From NCBI GenBank assembly GCA_020205615.1, contig CM035151.1:11742565-11806564 (forward strand): a stretch of DNA of 64,000 nt, given 5' to 3'. Positions 34,251 to 46,300 of this stretch are shown here, piece by piece (the first letter of the stretch is position 1; every line of letters starts with the position of its first letter). The translations under genes were made by a program, and so were the position numbers. Source of the stretch: Panax quinquefolius (taxonomy: Eukaryota > Streptophyta > Magnoliopsida > Apiales > Araliaceae). The notes beneath the pieces were generated by a model. It saw only the letters and a program-made list of their open reading frames with translations. It did not search any database and was not told the origin of the DNA.

Positions 34251-36010
34251 TCGAAATCGTAGCTTTCTAGAAGCTTAGTTGGTTATTATCGGAGATTAGT
34301 TGAAGGATATTCTCGAATCGCTATTCCATTATCGGTGACTCGTAGAGATACAAAATTCGAATGGAGCGAGGAATGTGGGAAGAGCTTGAAGAACTCGAGA
34401 GGAGACTCATTTAACACGTGTTACGACCATGCCATCTGGAAAAGCGAGCGTGGTAGGTGGCGTGTTGAGTAGAAGATCATATCTGATCGATATTGTCAGC
34501 GAGTGCGATGATGTCAAATATCTAGAGATGGAGATGAAAACCTGACTTTAATAGAAAAAATCGTTAAGGTTGCTCGAGCCACTCGAGCCAGGGCAGGGGC
34601 GATCGTATGAAGAAGAAAGTACTGAAGGAGTTATTTGGGCGAGAATTGATGAAGAAGGAATACTTGAGTCCTCTCTAGACTTTGTGTTCTAACGACTACG
34701 ATTTGAAGTCTGAGATTATGATGGAGGCACACAACACCATTTGCAATCCATCACGGAAGTACTAAAATGTATCGTGATCTTGACATACATTTTGGTGGAA
34801 TAATATGAAGAGAGAGATTGCAAAGTTTATCTCGATGTGTTTAACTTGTCGGCGTGTAAAGGCGGAGCATCTAGTACCTAAGGGTCCGTTGCAACCACTT
34901 GAGATTAGGAATGGAAGTGGGAACACATTACCATGGATTTAGTTCTGGGTCTTCCTACGGTTTCTCAAGGCATCAATCTTATTTGGGTTATTGTTGATAG
35001 ATTAACCAAATCTGCTCATTTCTTGCCGAATCTGGGAGACTTATTCACTTGAGCGTCTTGCTAGTATATACGTAAATGAGATTGTGAGGTTGCATGGCAT
35101 GCTGTATCCATAGTTTGGGATCGTGACCCAAGATTCACTTCAAGATTTTGGGTTAGCTTGCAAAAAGCTATGGAGCGCAGTTTGCGATTTAGTTGACATA
35201 CCATCCCCAAGCGGACGAGACAATCGAGAGGACTATTCAAACTCTTGAAGATATATTAAGACTACGTGTCCTGAGACTTCAAGGGTAGTTGGGATAAGTA
35301 TTTACCATTGGTGGAATTCTCCTACTGACAACGATTATCGAGCAAGTATAGGTGTGGCTCCATTGAAGCATTATATGGGCCGAAAATGTAGTTCTCGATA
35401 TGTTGGGATGAAGTGGGTGAAGCAACATTGTTGGGACCCGAGTTAATGCGTATGACTGACTAGAAAAGATCCAATGATTAACAGCGCGTATACAAAGCGG
35501 CACAAGATCGACAAAAGAGTTATCACGGATCTTCATCGAAAGGGCGTGGAATTTAGTGTAGGGGATCATGTATTATTGCGAGTTGCTCCATGGAAGGGAG
35601 TTACAAGATTTAGGAAGAGAAAAAGCTCGATCCACGATTTATCGGTCCATTTCAAATTCTTGGCCAGGTAGGAAATGTAGCTATAGACTTGCGTTACCTC
35701 TAAGTATGTCTCGTGTTCATAATGTGTTTCACATATCGGTGCTTAAATAAATATGTGAAAGACCGAACCACGTTATAGAGTTAGAGCAGGACGAGATAGC
35801 CAGAAGACTTAGCGTGTGAGGAGGTACTGTCGAATTTTGGATAGGAAGGAGCATGTCCTACTGCCTTGAAAGGTCATACCACAAGAAGTTAAAGTTTTGT
35901 GGAGGAATCATCTTATAGAGAAATGACACAGGGAATTGGAAGCGGAAATGAAAGCGAGGTATCCTCACCTTTTGAAACACAGTGCGTCGTCGATTTAGGG
36001 GCGAAATTTC
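34250..36010 (+). pseudogene. Integrase and chromodomain region of element A (frame-broken)
   Basis: From 34,250 the sequence follows element D from 58,795 onward, but skips about 330 bp of RNase H (the join lies near 34,435). The integrase part (about 34,560-35,600) includes the HHCC-like N-terminus and the core with blocks equivalent to IVDRLTKSAHFLP at about 34,985-35,025. The stretch 35,474-35,750 reads through the C-terminal integrase domain (DHVLLRVAPWKGV..RFRKR). The tail at 35,790-36,000 corresponds to the chromodomain of element D. Many stops and shifts are present. Confidence 0.75.
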
Positions 36011-36024
36011 ATAAGGAGGGAGGT

Positions 36025-38723
36025 TGTAAGACCAAAATTTTTTTTAAATAAAAAGGAATTTCCTTTATTTATTATTTTGAAATAGTAAGGGTTGATTTGA
36101 TTAATGTGGATAGTTAAGGGTTAAATCATAAATATTTCAAAATAAGCAGTGGTTATAAAATATTCATTGTTGTCGGGGAATATTAGTTTGGTGGTGGAAT
36201 ATTAAATGCTTTGTCGGGGAATATTAAATGCGACCAGGTAGACCATGTGTGTGGGCCCATGGCGGATAAGCGATTGGATGAAAAAGCGACAAAGTTTGGG
36301 TGGTTATAAATAGCAGTAGCGTAGTTATTCTGAATTAAGGCTGTTGGAATACCGGTGGTTAAAACACATGTCTGGCGTTGTTGAGCGATGGCACGCGGTA
36401 TTGCATCGAATTATTGATCCTTACGTGAAGGCCTTACTCGATAATTATTCACGATGAATTCTTTTTAGTATTTTTTATTTTATTGATTCAATAATTCTTT
36501 GCGTTGGTATTTTATATTATTGTTGTTTGATAATTGTCAACGCCTGATATTTTTCCATTATCGGATCGATAATTCATATTATTTGAATAATATTATTAGA
36601 TAACATTATTGGCAATGTCTAGAAAGTTACATCTAAGGAGAGGTTTGGTCACCTAATTGCGGCGCCCGATGAGGAGAGATCCTTATTGGAAAGCCCCTCT
36701 TTCTGAGGAGCGACTGGTTTGTCGTAAATGTGATTACGTAATATTATTTGTGAATAATTAATTATTGATTCATATGATAAGAAATATTTATTTTATATGA
36801 ATATAAATGATGGATTTATTTATGTGGTTATTAATGAAGGAATTAATCTTTGAGATGTTTTATTTGTATTTTGTCGGATTGGAGGTATTAAAAGATCAAA
36901 TCGGTGTTATTACTGACTTTATTGTGTGAGTTATAATATTTAATCAAATAGTTGGATCGTTGTAATTTTTGGATATGTTATACATATATAAGTTGAGTAT
37001 ATGTCCACAAATTTTGAGCAGATTAAAAATGAGCGTATAATTTATTATGAATTTTAAGAGGTGGTGATTGAAAATTAGGTTATAAATGATTTTGGTGGAA
37101 AATTCTAGAATTGGTGGGCCCCACTTTTGGTTGGTGAAAAAATGTGCTGAATTTTATTTCAAATGTGGTGGGTGGCAATAGTAGCGAGTAAAAGCCATCG
37201 GTGCGAGGTCAAATGCCTTGGCGTCTTAACATTTTCTATAAATAGAGGGCTAAGTTAGAATTGAAAATCACACGAAAACAAAGTTTTCTCTCTTTCTCTC
37301 TATATTATTGGCGTATTTTGTGAGTATTTAGATACTTTGAGAGTTCTTTGTTGATCTGAAGTTTCATTCGGCATCACTTTCGACCTTTCCTTAGAAATCT
37401 TGATTCTTTGAGGTAAGGGATATTATTTTTTTAAATAATGATATTATTTCTTGATATCATTATCTTTGAAATATTGATCTGAAGTTTTATCAAATTTGGA
37501 ACTTTTTCATGTGGGGTTACTATTCATGAGTTCTTATTCACGAGTTCTTATTCATGAGTTCTTATTCACGAGTTCTTATTCATGAGTTCTTATTCACGAT
37601 TCTTATTCACGAGTACTATTAATGAAGCGTGAAGATGTTTTTGTGGAATTTCTATCTTTTGGTGTCGAGTTATTATTCACGTATCTGGCCTTATTCACGT
37701 ATCTGACCTATTCACGTATCTGGCCTTATTCATCGAAAAATAAAATTTCTTCTTTTAGTCCAAAATATCTATTACGGATACTAGCTTTGATTGTATCCAT
37801 GTTTTGATCATTCTTGAATTTTACTTGATATGATTATTTATGAAGTATTTGTGAACTCGGATTGTTTAAAGTCTGAATCCATAATCCTTAATCCTTGTTC
37901 TTTTGTTTCCTTTGGATTAGTTTTCTTTAAAAATATTTTTCATCATCCTCGGTCTTAAATGATGATATTATTGAATATCTTTGGCACATAGTGCAAAGAT
38001 GAATGATTTCTGAAGAATATCTTTGGCTTTGTAGTGCAAAGATGAGCAGTGTTTAAATGAACATGGCCAAAGTGATGAATATCTTTGGCCTTTAGTGCAA
38101 AGATGAGCAGTGTTGAGATGAACATGGGAGATTGATGAATATCTTTGGCACATAGTGCAAAGATGAATATTTGATTTGAGATGAATATTGATTGATGTTA
38201 CGAGGATAAAATATTGATGATGGTATTAAATTCATAGATTATAGTAGATTTCATTCTCTACGTAACTCTTACATGAATTATTATTTCATTGCGAATATTG
38301 ATCTGAAACTTGTTGTCTATTGTATTCTATCAGATTTTTTTCCTGTTGGAGACTAACGATAATTTGTTGTATATTATCTTAGTCGTAATATTCTTCTCTT
38401 GGGCTAGTTGAGCTCACCCTTTTCCTTGTTGTTCCATTTTTCTTCTCGGGAGGCGAGAATGTAGCGAGTCTTAGTCGGGGTATGGAATGAAGGTTACTAG
38501 AGAGTTGTTTAGTAGTCCTCACCATTTTTGTAAAATAATGTATCAATAATTATGATGGGGATTTATTTGCGTGTGGATATTGTCTAGAAGACAATATTAT
38601 ATTTAAACTCACGATATATATATTGTATTTATTTCACACGACATTTGTATTATTGAAGTTGTTGTTTTGCTTCTTGTACCATGTATTTGGCGACTCGAGA
38701 ATGGGTGTTGTGTATACCTATTT
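36025..38723 (+). repeat. 3' LTR of element A (3' end truncated)
   Basis: Begins TGTAAGACCAAAATTT directly after the purine tract. It is collinear with the 5' LTR up to GTATACCTATTT at 38,723, then breaks into B-type LTR sequence. TATA box at 37,236-37,246; minisatellites at 37,518-37,615 and 37,973-38,168. Confidence 0.87.
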
Positions 38724-39291
38724 AGTGTTAACGTAGTGTTTTTTTTATATATAGTGTTTTTGCATAGTGTTGCATTGTGTTTTGCATAGTAAAATATTTT
38801 TATATAAATAGAATATATTATATTTTATTTAAATAGATTTTTATTTAAATATTTTGCTTTAAATCGATTAAAGTAAATCAATCTGGATAGTTCATGGATT
38901 AATTACTATGCATTCTATTTTCCTATAAATAGAAGCTCATTCCTTCATTATTTTCTTACAATTCAATTTGAAACTCTGAGAGAAAAACCTATAGAGAGAA
39001 GAAGAAAAGTATTCTCGCTACTTCACTTTGTCGATATTCATTTCTTAAGGTAGGAATATTATTTGTTGTACTTCGTAAGGAGTGTTATTCTTTCTTAATT
39101 CATGAAGAAAAGCGTTGTTATTCCATTGCTTATTATTACATTGGAATAACTTTTTGTATCGTGGTTTACCTATACTTGGTGACATTCTTTTATTATTACA
39201 TTTGGAACATACTGTCTGTGGTGTTTTACATCGGACTGGTTAAAATCTTTATTATTATTACATTGGAACATCACATGTCGTATGTGTTTTA
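38724..39291 (+). repeat. Fragment of a B-type LTR, forward
   Basis: Starts AGTGTTAACGTAGTG and contains the GCATAGTGTTGCAT repeats, the ATATAAATAGAATATATTATATTT stretch and the CTATAAATAGAAGCT TATA box (38,923-38,933), then the GGTGACATTCTT minisatellite. This corresponds to about 61,515-62,125 of the LTR of element D, with a small deletion. Confidence 0.8.
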
Positions 39292-40436
39292 TGTGACACC
39301 CCCAAAATAGGTATACACAACACCCATTCTGAGTCGCCAAATACATGGTACAAGAAGCAAACTACAACTTCAATAATACAAATGTCGTGTGAAATACGAC
39401 AATATATACCAATGAGTTTAAATATAATATTGTCTTCAGACAATATCCACATGCAAATAAATCCCCATCATAATTATTGATTCATTATTTTACAAAATGG
39501 TGAGGACTACTAAACAACTCTCTAGAACCTTCATTCCATACCCCCTCACTAAGATTGCATTACATTCTCGCCTCACGAGAAGAAAAATGGAACAACAAGG
39601 AAAAGGGTGAGCTCAACTAGCCCGAAGAAAGAATATTATGACTAAGATAATATACAACAAATTATCGTTAGTCTTCAACAGGAAAAAATACGATAGAATA
39701 CAATAGAAACAAGTTTCGGATCAATATTCGCAGTTAAAATAATAATTCATGTAAGAGTTACGTAGAGAATGAAATCTACTATAATCTATGAATTTAATAG
39801 TCCATCATTAATATTTTATCCCGTAACATCAATCAATATACATCTCGAATCAAATATTCATCTTTGCACCTACAAAGCCAAAGATATTCATCGATTGGTT
39901 AGCATGTTCAATCCTAACACTGCTCATCTTTACTACTACAGGGCCAAAGATATTCTTCAGAAATCATTCATCTTTGCACTACTGGGCCAAAGATATTCAA
40001 TAATATCATCATTTAAGGCGAGGATGATGAAAAATATTTTAAAGAAACGAATCCGATTGAAACAAAATGACAAGGATTAAGGATTAAGGATTCATACTTG
40101 GTTTTATCCACGTCAAAAATACCTCAAAAATAATCATAGTGGTGTAAAATTCAAGAATGATCAAAACATGGATACAATCGAGTTAGTATCCGAATAGATA
40201 TTTTGGACAAAAAGAAGAAATTTTATTTTTCTAGGTGAATAGTCTAATGTATCGTGAATAGTGTCGTCATATCGTGAATAGTGCTGTATACGTGAATAAT
40301 GTAGTATCGTGATCAAAACATGGATACAATCGAGTTAGTATCCGAATAGATATTTTGGACAAAAAGAAGAAATTTTATTTTTTTCGATGAATAGTGCGGT
40401 ATCGTGAATAGTGTCGTATCGTGAATTGTATGATTA
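39292..40436 (-). repeat. Inverted A-type LTR, 3' part
   Basis: Begins TGTGACACCCCCAAAATAGG, the complement of the A-type LTR end, and follows the A-type LTR backwards to about its TTCACGTATCTG tract. Its continuation lies on the other side of element B at 50,164. A 152-bp direct duplication lies inside it (the block starting GATCAAAACATGGATACAAT at 40,159 and again at 40,311). Confidence 0.82.
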
Positions 40437-42862
40437 TGGCCCCAAAATTAGGTATACATCACCCATCTTGGGTAGCCACTTACGTGATCTGAAATTTAAA
40501 TACACTTATTAACATAAGCGCTGTATGCAATACGACATAAAGCGTGAGTTTAAATACAAATATAAATCTACTAGATATTATACAAACTCAAACAAAAAGT
40601 CCTCATTACAATTATTATCACCTTATTTCACGAGAATAGTGAGGACTACTAATCTTATCTTGGGACCATCACTCGTTTCCCAGAGCTAAATCCCATTATA
40701 TTCTCATTTCACGAAAACGGTGAAAAAGAAAGGGTGAGCTCAACTAGCCCGATGAAAAATATTATGACTAAGATAATGCAAAATAAATTATCAATAGTCT
40801 TCAACAATATTAAGCGATAAAATACTGATAGACAACCGGTTTAAGCTGCGGTGAATATCGATCCATTAAAAAGTCAGTAGAAAATAAAATCTACTATCTT
40901 TTATGATTTTAAAAGGTTTTCATCATCATTGTTATAGTTTGAGACTCGACTTTAATAAATAATCCACATCATCGAATCACCCCCCTTCTTCTGGCGAGGA
41001 TATTCTTTAGTATCACGATCACAATTATTCACACTTTACGGGCCAAGAATAGTTGTGTATTCATTAATAATTAAGTGATGATCATGCCACAATCATCCAT
41101 CAATGCACTACTGACCACGAGGATTTTTAATCACATCATTTGTAACATTACGATCGTGATTACAAGAATAATCCACAGTCATAATCATACCAAGTCCATC
41201 CATGCTCTACGAATACGGATGACTTTAAAAAAAATATAAACATGAGGATGATGACAATGATATAAGAATTCAATAAAACAAGTTCAAAATTATTTTATCC
41301 GAGGGAATTATTAACGTCAATTATCGACATGATCTTTGCTTTGTAGAGTAAAATTCAAGAATGATCGGAAGAATATTTCCGTGAAAGATCTTTGGATGAA
41401 ACGCAAAATATCGAGGATATTCTACTAATTTCATGGAGTATAGAAGTCAAAGTTTTAACCAATTTGGGTATAATAAAGAATGGAATAACAAAAGAAATCA
41501 CCATGCATGCGGTGCTTGCCGCATAGGCGAGTTATTCAACGAATAATAATAACGGAACGGTCGTCGGTGGAATTCACACAAGCGGGATGTTCCAACAGAA
41601 TAATAAAGATGGAACCGGATCCGGTGTAAAACACACAGATAGGATATTCCAGCAGAATGATAATAAAGCGGAACCGGTCGGTGTAAAACACTGCAGACGG
41701 ATGTTCCAACGAATAATAATAAAAAGCGGAACCCGTCGGTGTAAAACACACGATGACAGGATGTTCCAACGAATAATAATAAAAGAATGTCACCAAGTAT
41801 AGGGTAATAGCCAGATATCTGAGTTATTCCAATGAATAAATAAGCGATGGAATAACATAAGGATTTCACCAAGTATAGGGTATCTGCGTGTCGAGTTATG
41901 TATATAGTATATACCCACTTTTACGGAGTTATTCAACGAGAATAATAGTGAATGGAATAATAAGTTCTCTTTAAGAAGAAGAATAACACCCACTACTAGT
42001 AAAAAGAATGAATATAGAAGTAATGAAGTAGCGAGAATACTCTTCTTCTTTCTATAACTTTCTCTATAACCTACTATAATTTTCTCTCAGAGTTTCAATG
42101 AATTAAATAAGAAAATAATGAAGGAATGAGCTTCTATTTATAGGAAAATGGAATGCGTAATAACTAATCCATGAATGAGCAGTCCAGTTGATTTACTTTA
42201 ATCGGCCGGTCCATATTTAAAGAAAAATCTTTTAAATAAAATATAATATATTCTATTTATATAAAAACATTTTACTATCTGAAACCTTGTCTGACTATAT
42301 GCAAACAACATGCATAATAAAATATAATATATTTTATTTATAAAATAACTTTAATAAAGTATTACATTTTATATAAAAAGATGTTTACATTTTATTACGT
42401 TAATAATACTGAATAAAACAAAAGCGTCATTATCGCTATTATAATAATTCATATTATTAATCGTGATAATGGAATCAAACTAAGTGACTTCTCATAAGCA
42501 TCGATAATCGATACAGTGTGTCTTTCTTGTGCGACCACACGTATTCTTTTACTTTTACTCTTAGAGTAGTTCAACGATATCAACGGTAAAACTTCCGTAG
42601 TTATTTCAATAAAATATTTTTGTCTTTTTTCTCGATCAAATGATAATTACATTGTGGGGTCCACGATGATTGAGTAGTTATGCGAATATTCCTGCTAAAC
42701 CAAGAATATTCCCCAGACCAATCGAATATAATATAACCAACTTGTACTTTTGCAAAATTTATAAATATTACCCACAACTATAACATTATATCAAATTATT
42801 CCATAATATTCAAAATAATATTTATAGAAAATTCATCTTTATTTATAAAAGCTGGGTCTTCT
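40437..42862 (-). repeat. 3' LTR of element B
   Basis: On the plus strand it begins TGGCCCCAAAATTAGG and ends AAAAGCTGGGTCTT; on the minus strand it therefore starts near AAGACCCAGC. It matches 47,702-50,163 over its full length. TATA box on the minus strand at about 42,133-42,144 (CTATAAATAGAAG). Confidence 0.85.
41575..41800 (-). repeat. Minisatellite in B-type LTR (3' copy)
   Basis: Four to five units of about 55-60 bp, each containing GGTGTAAAACACAC and a GGATGTTCCAAC..AATAATAATAAA segment. The same array is at 48,850-49,070 and, forward, at 61,930-62,220. The long minus-strand open frame over it (about 41,500-41,870) merely translates the units. Confidence 0.8.
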
Positions 42863-42884
42863 GACCTCCCTTCTTATGAAATTT

Positions 42885-44400
42885 AAGCCCTCGAAATTAG
42901 AGTGCGTACTGGTATGTCGAAGAGGTAAGGATACCTTGATTTCATTTGATTCTAACTCCCAGTCATTTCCTCAACATCGTGGTTCCTCCACAAAAAACTT
43001 TGACTTGAGGTATAACCTTGGAGCGTAGAATATGTTCCTTCTTATCAAAATTTGAGCAGGAACCTCTTCATACGTCAAATCTTCCGCTATTTAAATCCGG
43101 TTCTAACTTCAATAATATGGTTCGGGTCTTTCACATATTTACGTAACATGGATATGTGAAAAGCGTTATGAACACGAGACATATTTGGCGGTAAAAGCGA
43201 GTCTATAGGCCACGATTCCTACTCGATCGAGGATTAAAATGGGCCAGATGAATCGAGGATTAAGTTTCCTCTCTTTTTCCAAATCTTGTAACCTTTCCAT
43301 GGAAACAACTTTTAACAACATGATCTCTATATTGAATTCCACCGTCTTTTCGATGAAGATCGGCAGCATAACTCTTTTATCGATTTTGTGAGGTTTTTAT
43401 CGTTGGATCGTTTGAATCTTTTAAAAGTAGTCATACGTACCAACTCTCGGTCCCAACAACGTTGCTTCACCCACCTCGTCCAGCATCTTTGGAGAGCGAC
43501 ACTTTCTTCCATCTGGCGCTTGAATGGAGCCATGCCACGCGATACTAACGATAAGCTTGTTTGTTGTAGGAAAACTCCACCAATGGTAAAAACTTGTCCC
43601 AACTCCTTGAAATCAAGAACCACGAGTCTTAATAGATCTTGAGTTTTGAATAGTCCTCTCTCATTTTGTCCGTCCAAAATCTGGTTCGAGGATGATATCT
43701 TTAAGCTAAATCGTCGAAGTCGTGCCCATAGCTTTTTGCAAACTAACCCAAAATCTTGAAGTGAATCTTGGGTCTCGATCGAAACTATGGATCTTAGGCA
43801 TACCATGCGATCTTACAATCTCGTTTATGTACATCTGACGAAGGCGTTCAAGTGTATAAGTTTCTCGTGTCGGTAAGAAATGAGCGGACTTGGTCGATCT
43901 ATCAACAATGACCCAAATCGCATCATGCCTTGAGAAACCTTAGGAAGGCCGTGTAGCGAAATCCATGGTAATGTGCTCCCACTTCCATTACGGAATTTCA
44001 AGTGGTTCTGATGGACCTTTTGGTACTTGATGCTCGCTTTAACTTTCGTTGACAAGTTAGACACCTTGAGATAAGCAGTATTATCTCTCTCTCTCGTATT
44101 GCTCCACCAAAATGTATGGCGAATATCGTGATACATTTGGTACTCCCGAGATGGATTGCAAATGGTGTGTTGTGCGCCTCCATCATGATATTATACTTTA
44201 AATCGAGGTCGTTAGGACCAAAAATGCAGAGTTGACTCAAGTATTCCTTCTTCATCGATTCTTGCTTAGGCGCAGCACCTCTCTTGCACTTTCTTTTTCA
44301 TACGCATCGGCTCCAGCATTCTGTAGCTTGGCGACTTTAACTTTATCGATTAAAATCGGTTCTACTCATATATTTGCTATCATCACATGCGTCCTGGGTC
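42885..44400 (-). pseudogene. Integrase and chromodomain region of element B
   Basis: Minus strand. Integrase is recognised by the HHCC-like start (about 44,130-44,330, including MEAHNTPFAIHLGSTK), the core with GLPKVSQG..IDR at about 43,900-43,960 and the C-terminal DxVLLK..RLQDLEKERKLNPRF block at about 43,240-43,320. The chromodomain tail (LWRNHDVEE-like, about 42,900-43,030) follows. It would insert the cDNA copy, with the chromodomain steering to heterochromatin. It is broken over at least three frames. Confidence 0.75.
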
Positions 44401-46300
44401 TTTAACTCTATCTCCATCCTTTGCAAGTCACACAAAAAATGGGCCTTTGTGTTGACAATAACGCTTTTCGTGCTTGCATACGATCTTACTCTCGATCATC
44501 ATACCACGTTAAACTTTTCGGGATGGTATTGGATGGTATGATCATAATCTTTCAACGATTCAAGCCAACGTCGTTGTCGCGTGTTGAGTTCCTTTTGAGT
44601 GAAGAAATATTTGAGGCTTTTATGATCCGTAAAGATCTCCTTTCTCCCCATCTGAAGTAATGCCTCCAAATTTTAAGTGCAAAGACAACGGTTTTGCCGA
44701 CTCCGGATCATGAGTAGGATAATTCCTCTCATATTCTTTGAGTTATCGCGAGAGGCATAAAGCTATAACTTTTCCATGTTGCGTAAGAACACATCCCAAC
44801 CCTTTGCTCGAAGCATCACTTTGTAGATGACAAATCCTCAGAGGCGAATGGTATTGTCGAACAGTCTTTGAAATAAGTCTCTTCTTGAGTTCTTGAAAAC
44901 TCTTCTCACATTCTTCGCTCAATAGAACTTTGTATCTTTTCGAGTCGGTGAGTCGATGGAGTAGCGATTAGAAAAATCCTTCCACGAATCTCCGATAATA
45001 ACCATTCTAAGCAAAAAGCTACGTCTTGATCCTTGATTTAGGTTGTTCCCGACTTTGAATAGCTTGATCTTTCTTGGGTCAGCGGATATTCCATGACTTG
45101 ATACCCGTGCCCAAGGAATGCTACTTCTTGACCGAACTTCGCATTTCTTGACTTGGCATAAAGCTTATATTCACGAAGCTTTTGGAGTGTCGACCTCAAG
45201 TGTTGCTCATGATCTTCACGGCTTTTGGAATAAATAAGGATGTCATCAATAAAGGCGACCACAAAGTGATCTAAATATTCCTTGAATACTCGGTTCATCA
45301 TATCCATGAAGGCGGCGGGGCATTAGTCGATCGAAAGGACATGACTAGGAATTCATAATGCCGTCTGCAGGAGTTACGGCCGTCTTTGGAATGTCGTGTG
45401 ATTTCTAATCTTCAATTGGTGATATCCGGAACGCGAATCGATCTTTGAAAAGAATTTGGCTCCTTGCTGTTGGTCAAACAGGTCATCAATACGTGGCAAT
45501 GGATACCTATTTTTGATGGTGACATGATTGACTCCAGATAATCAATCTGAAATCGCGTACTCCCATCTTTCTTCTTCACGAATAGAGCAGGGAGCACCCC
45601 GAGGAGAAGTCTTGGGTCGAATAAAGCCCGATGTCTAACAATTCCTGCGGTTGGGTCTTTAACTCACGAAGTTCAATAGAGCCATTCGATATGGGGCTTT
45701 GGAAATAGGTTTTGTACCGGGTTCAAGTCGATACAAAATTCAATTTCACGCTCACGGGGGTAGGCCGGGAAGTTCTTGAGAAATCGTCGGAAATTTATTA
45801 ACAATAGAAATATCGCTCAAAAGCGGCGTATTTTTTTTTTAAATCATGACATGAGCTAAGAAAGCTTGACATCCATTTTTTCAATAAGCGAATAGCTTTA
45901 TGGCTTGAGATGAGTAGTGATTGATTTTAATGGTTTGAGTCGTTTGAATTAGCATAATAGGTTGATTAGGAATATGAAAGCTATGACGCTTACGAAAACA
46001 ATCAATTTTTGCATGATAAGTAGTTAACCAATCAATCCACAGAATCACGTCAAATGCAAGTATTTTTAATGAAATAAGATCGACGAGGTAATGTGAGGTC
46101 TGCGATTTGAACCAAACAAGACTTATAAGCGATGGATGTAATGAAGGTTTCTCCCAACGGAGTTTCCACGAGATAAGTCAAAGTCTAATTTCTCGGTCAA
46201 ATTTAATCGATGGCGCAAGTAGGAGAAATAAAAGAATGGGTAGAAACAGGTATCAAATAAAGTGTAGACTTCATTAGAGTTTATGATAAGCTTACCGTGA
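44400..46300 (-). pseudogene. Protease, reverse transcriptase and RNase H region of element B
   Basis: Minus strand. The protease site lies at about 46,225-46,262 (GATACCTG.. codons, homologous to DTG in element D). RT fingers: [17 protein letters not shown] within 45,597-45,412. RT palm: [20 protein letters not shown] within 45,307-45,200, where the FIDD catalytic pair is intact at about 45,253-45,242. RNase H follows at about 44,960-44,420. Several shifts interrupt the frame, for example after GQEVAFLGHG where the equivalent of HVVSSRGI is expected. Confidence 0.8.

Larger units (their letters stand above)
29342..38723 (+). mobile_element. LTR retrotransposon A: Ty3/Gypsy chromovirus, non-autonomous, A-type LTRs
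   Basis: Two closely similar LTRs (29,342-32,056 and 36,025-38,723) enclose an internal region with a tRNA-Met-like primer site, a gag frame, a zinc knuckle, a protease remnant, integrase and a chromodomain-like tail. The purine tract AAGGAGGGAGG at 36,013-36,023 directly precedes the 3' LTR. The reverse transcriptase core and the RNase H core are missing. The last roughly 20 bp of the 3' LTR (the ATTTTGGGGCGTCACA end) are absent: at 38,724 it joins a fragment of a B-type LTR. No target duplication can therefore be found. Confidence 0.85.

Noticed and set aside
37968..38153. Repetitive open frame and regularly spaced repeats that could suggest a CRISPR-like array
   Set aside because: The units are a plain minisatellite inside an LTR, with no unique spacers of constant length, in a plant nuclear genome.
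41498..41872. Minus-strand open frame of 124 codons with repeated Phe/Tyr/Leu-rich units
   Set aside because: It is the translation of a minisatellite in a B-type LTR; the equivalent frames in the other LTR copies shift and no domain is recognisable.
43388..43642. Plus-strand open frame of 84 codons inside element B
   Set aside because: Antisense shadow of the integrase region on the minus strand.
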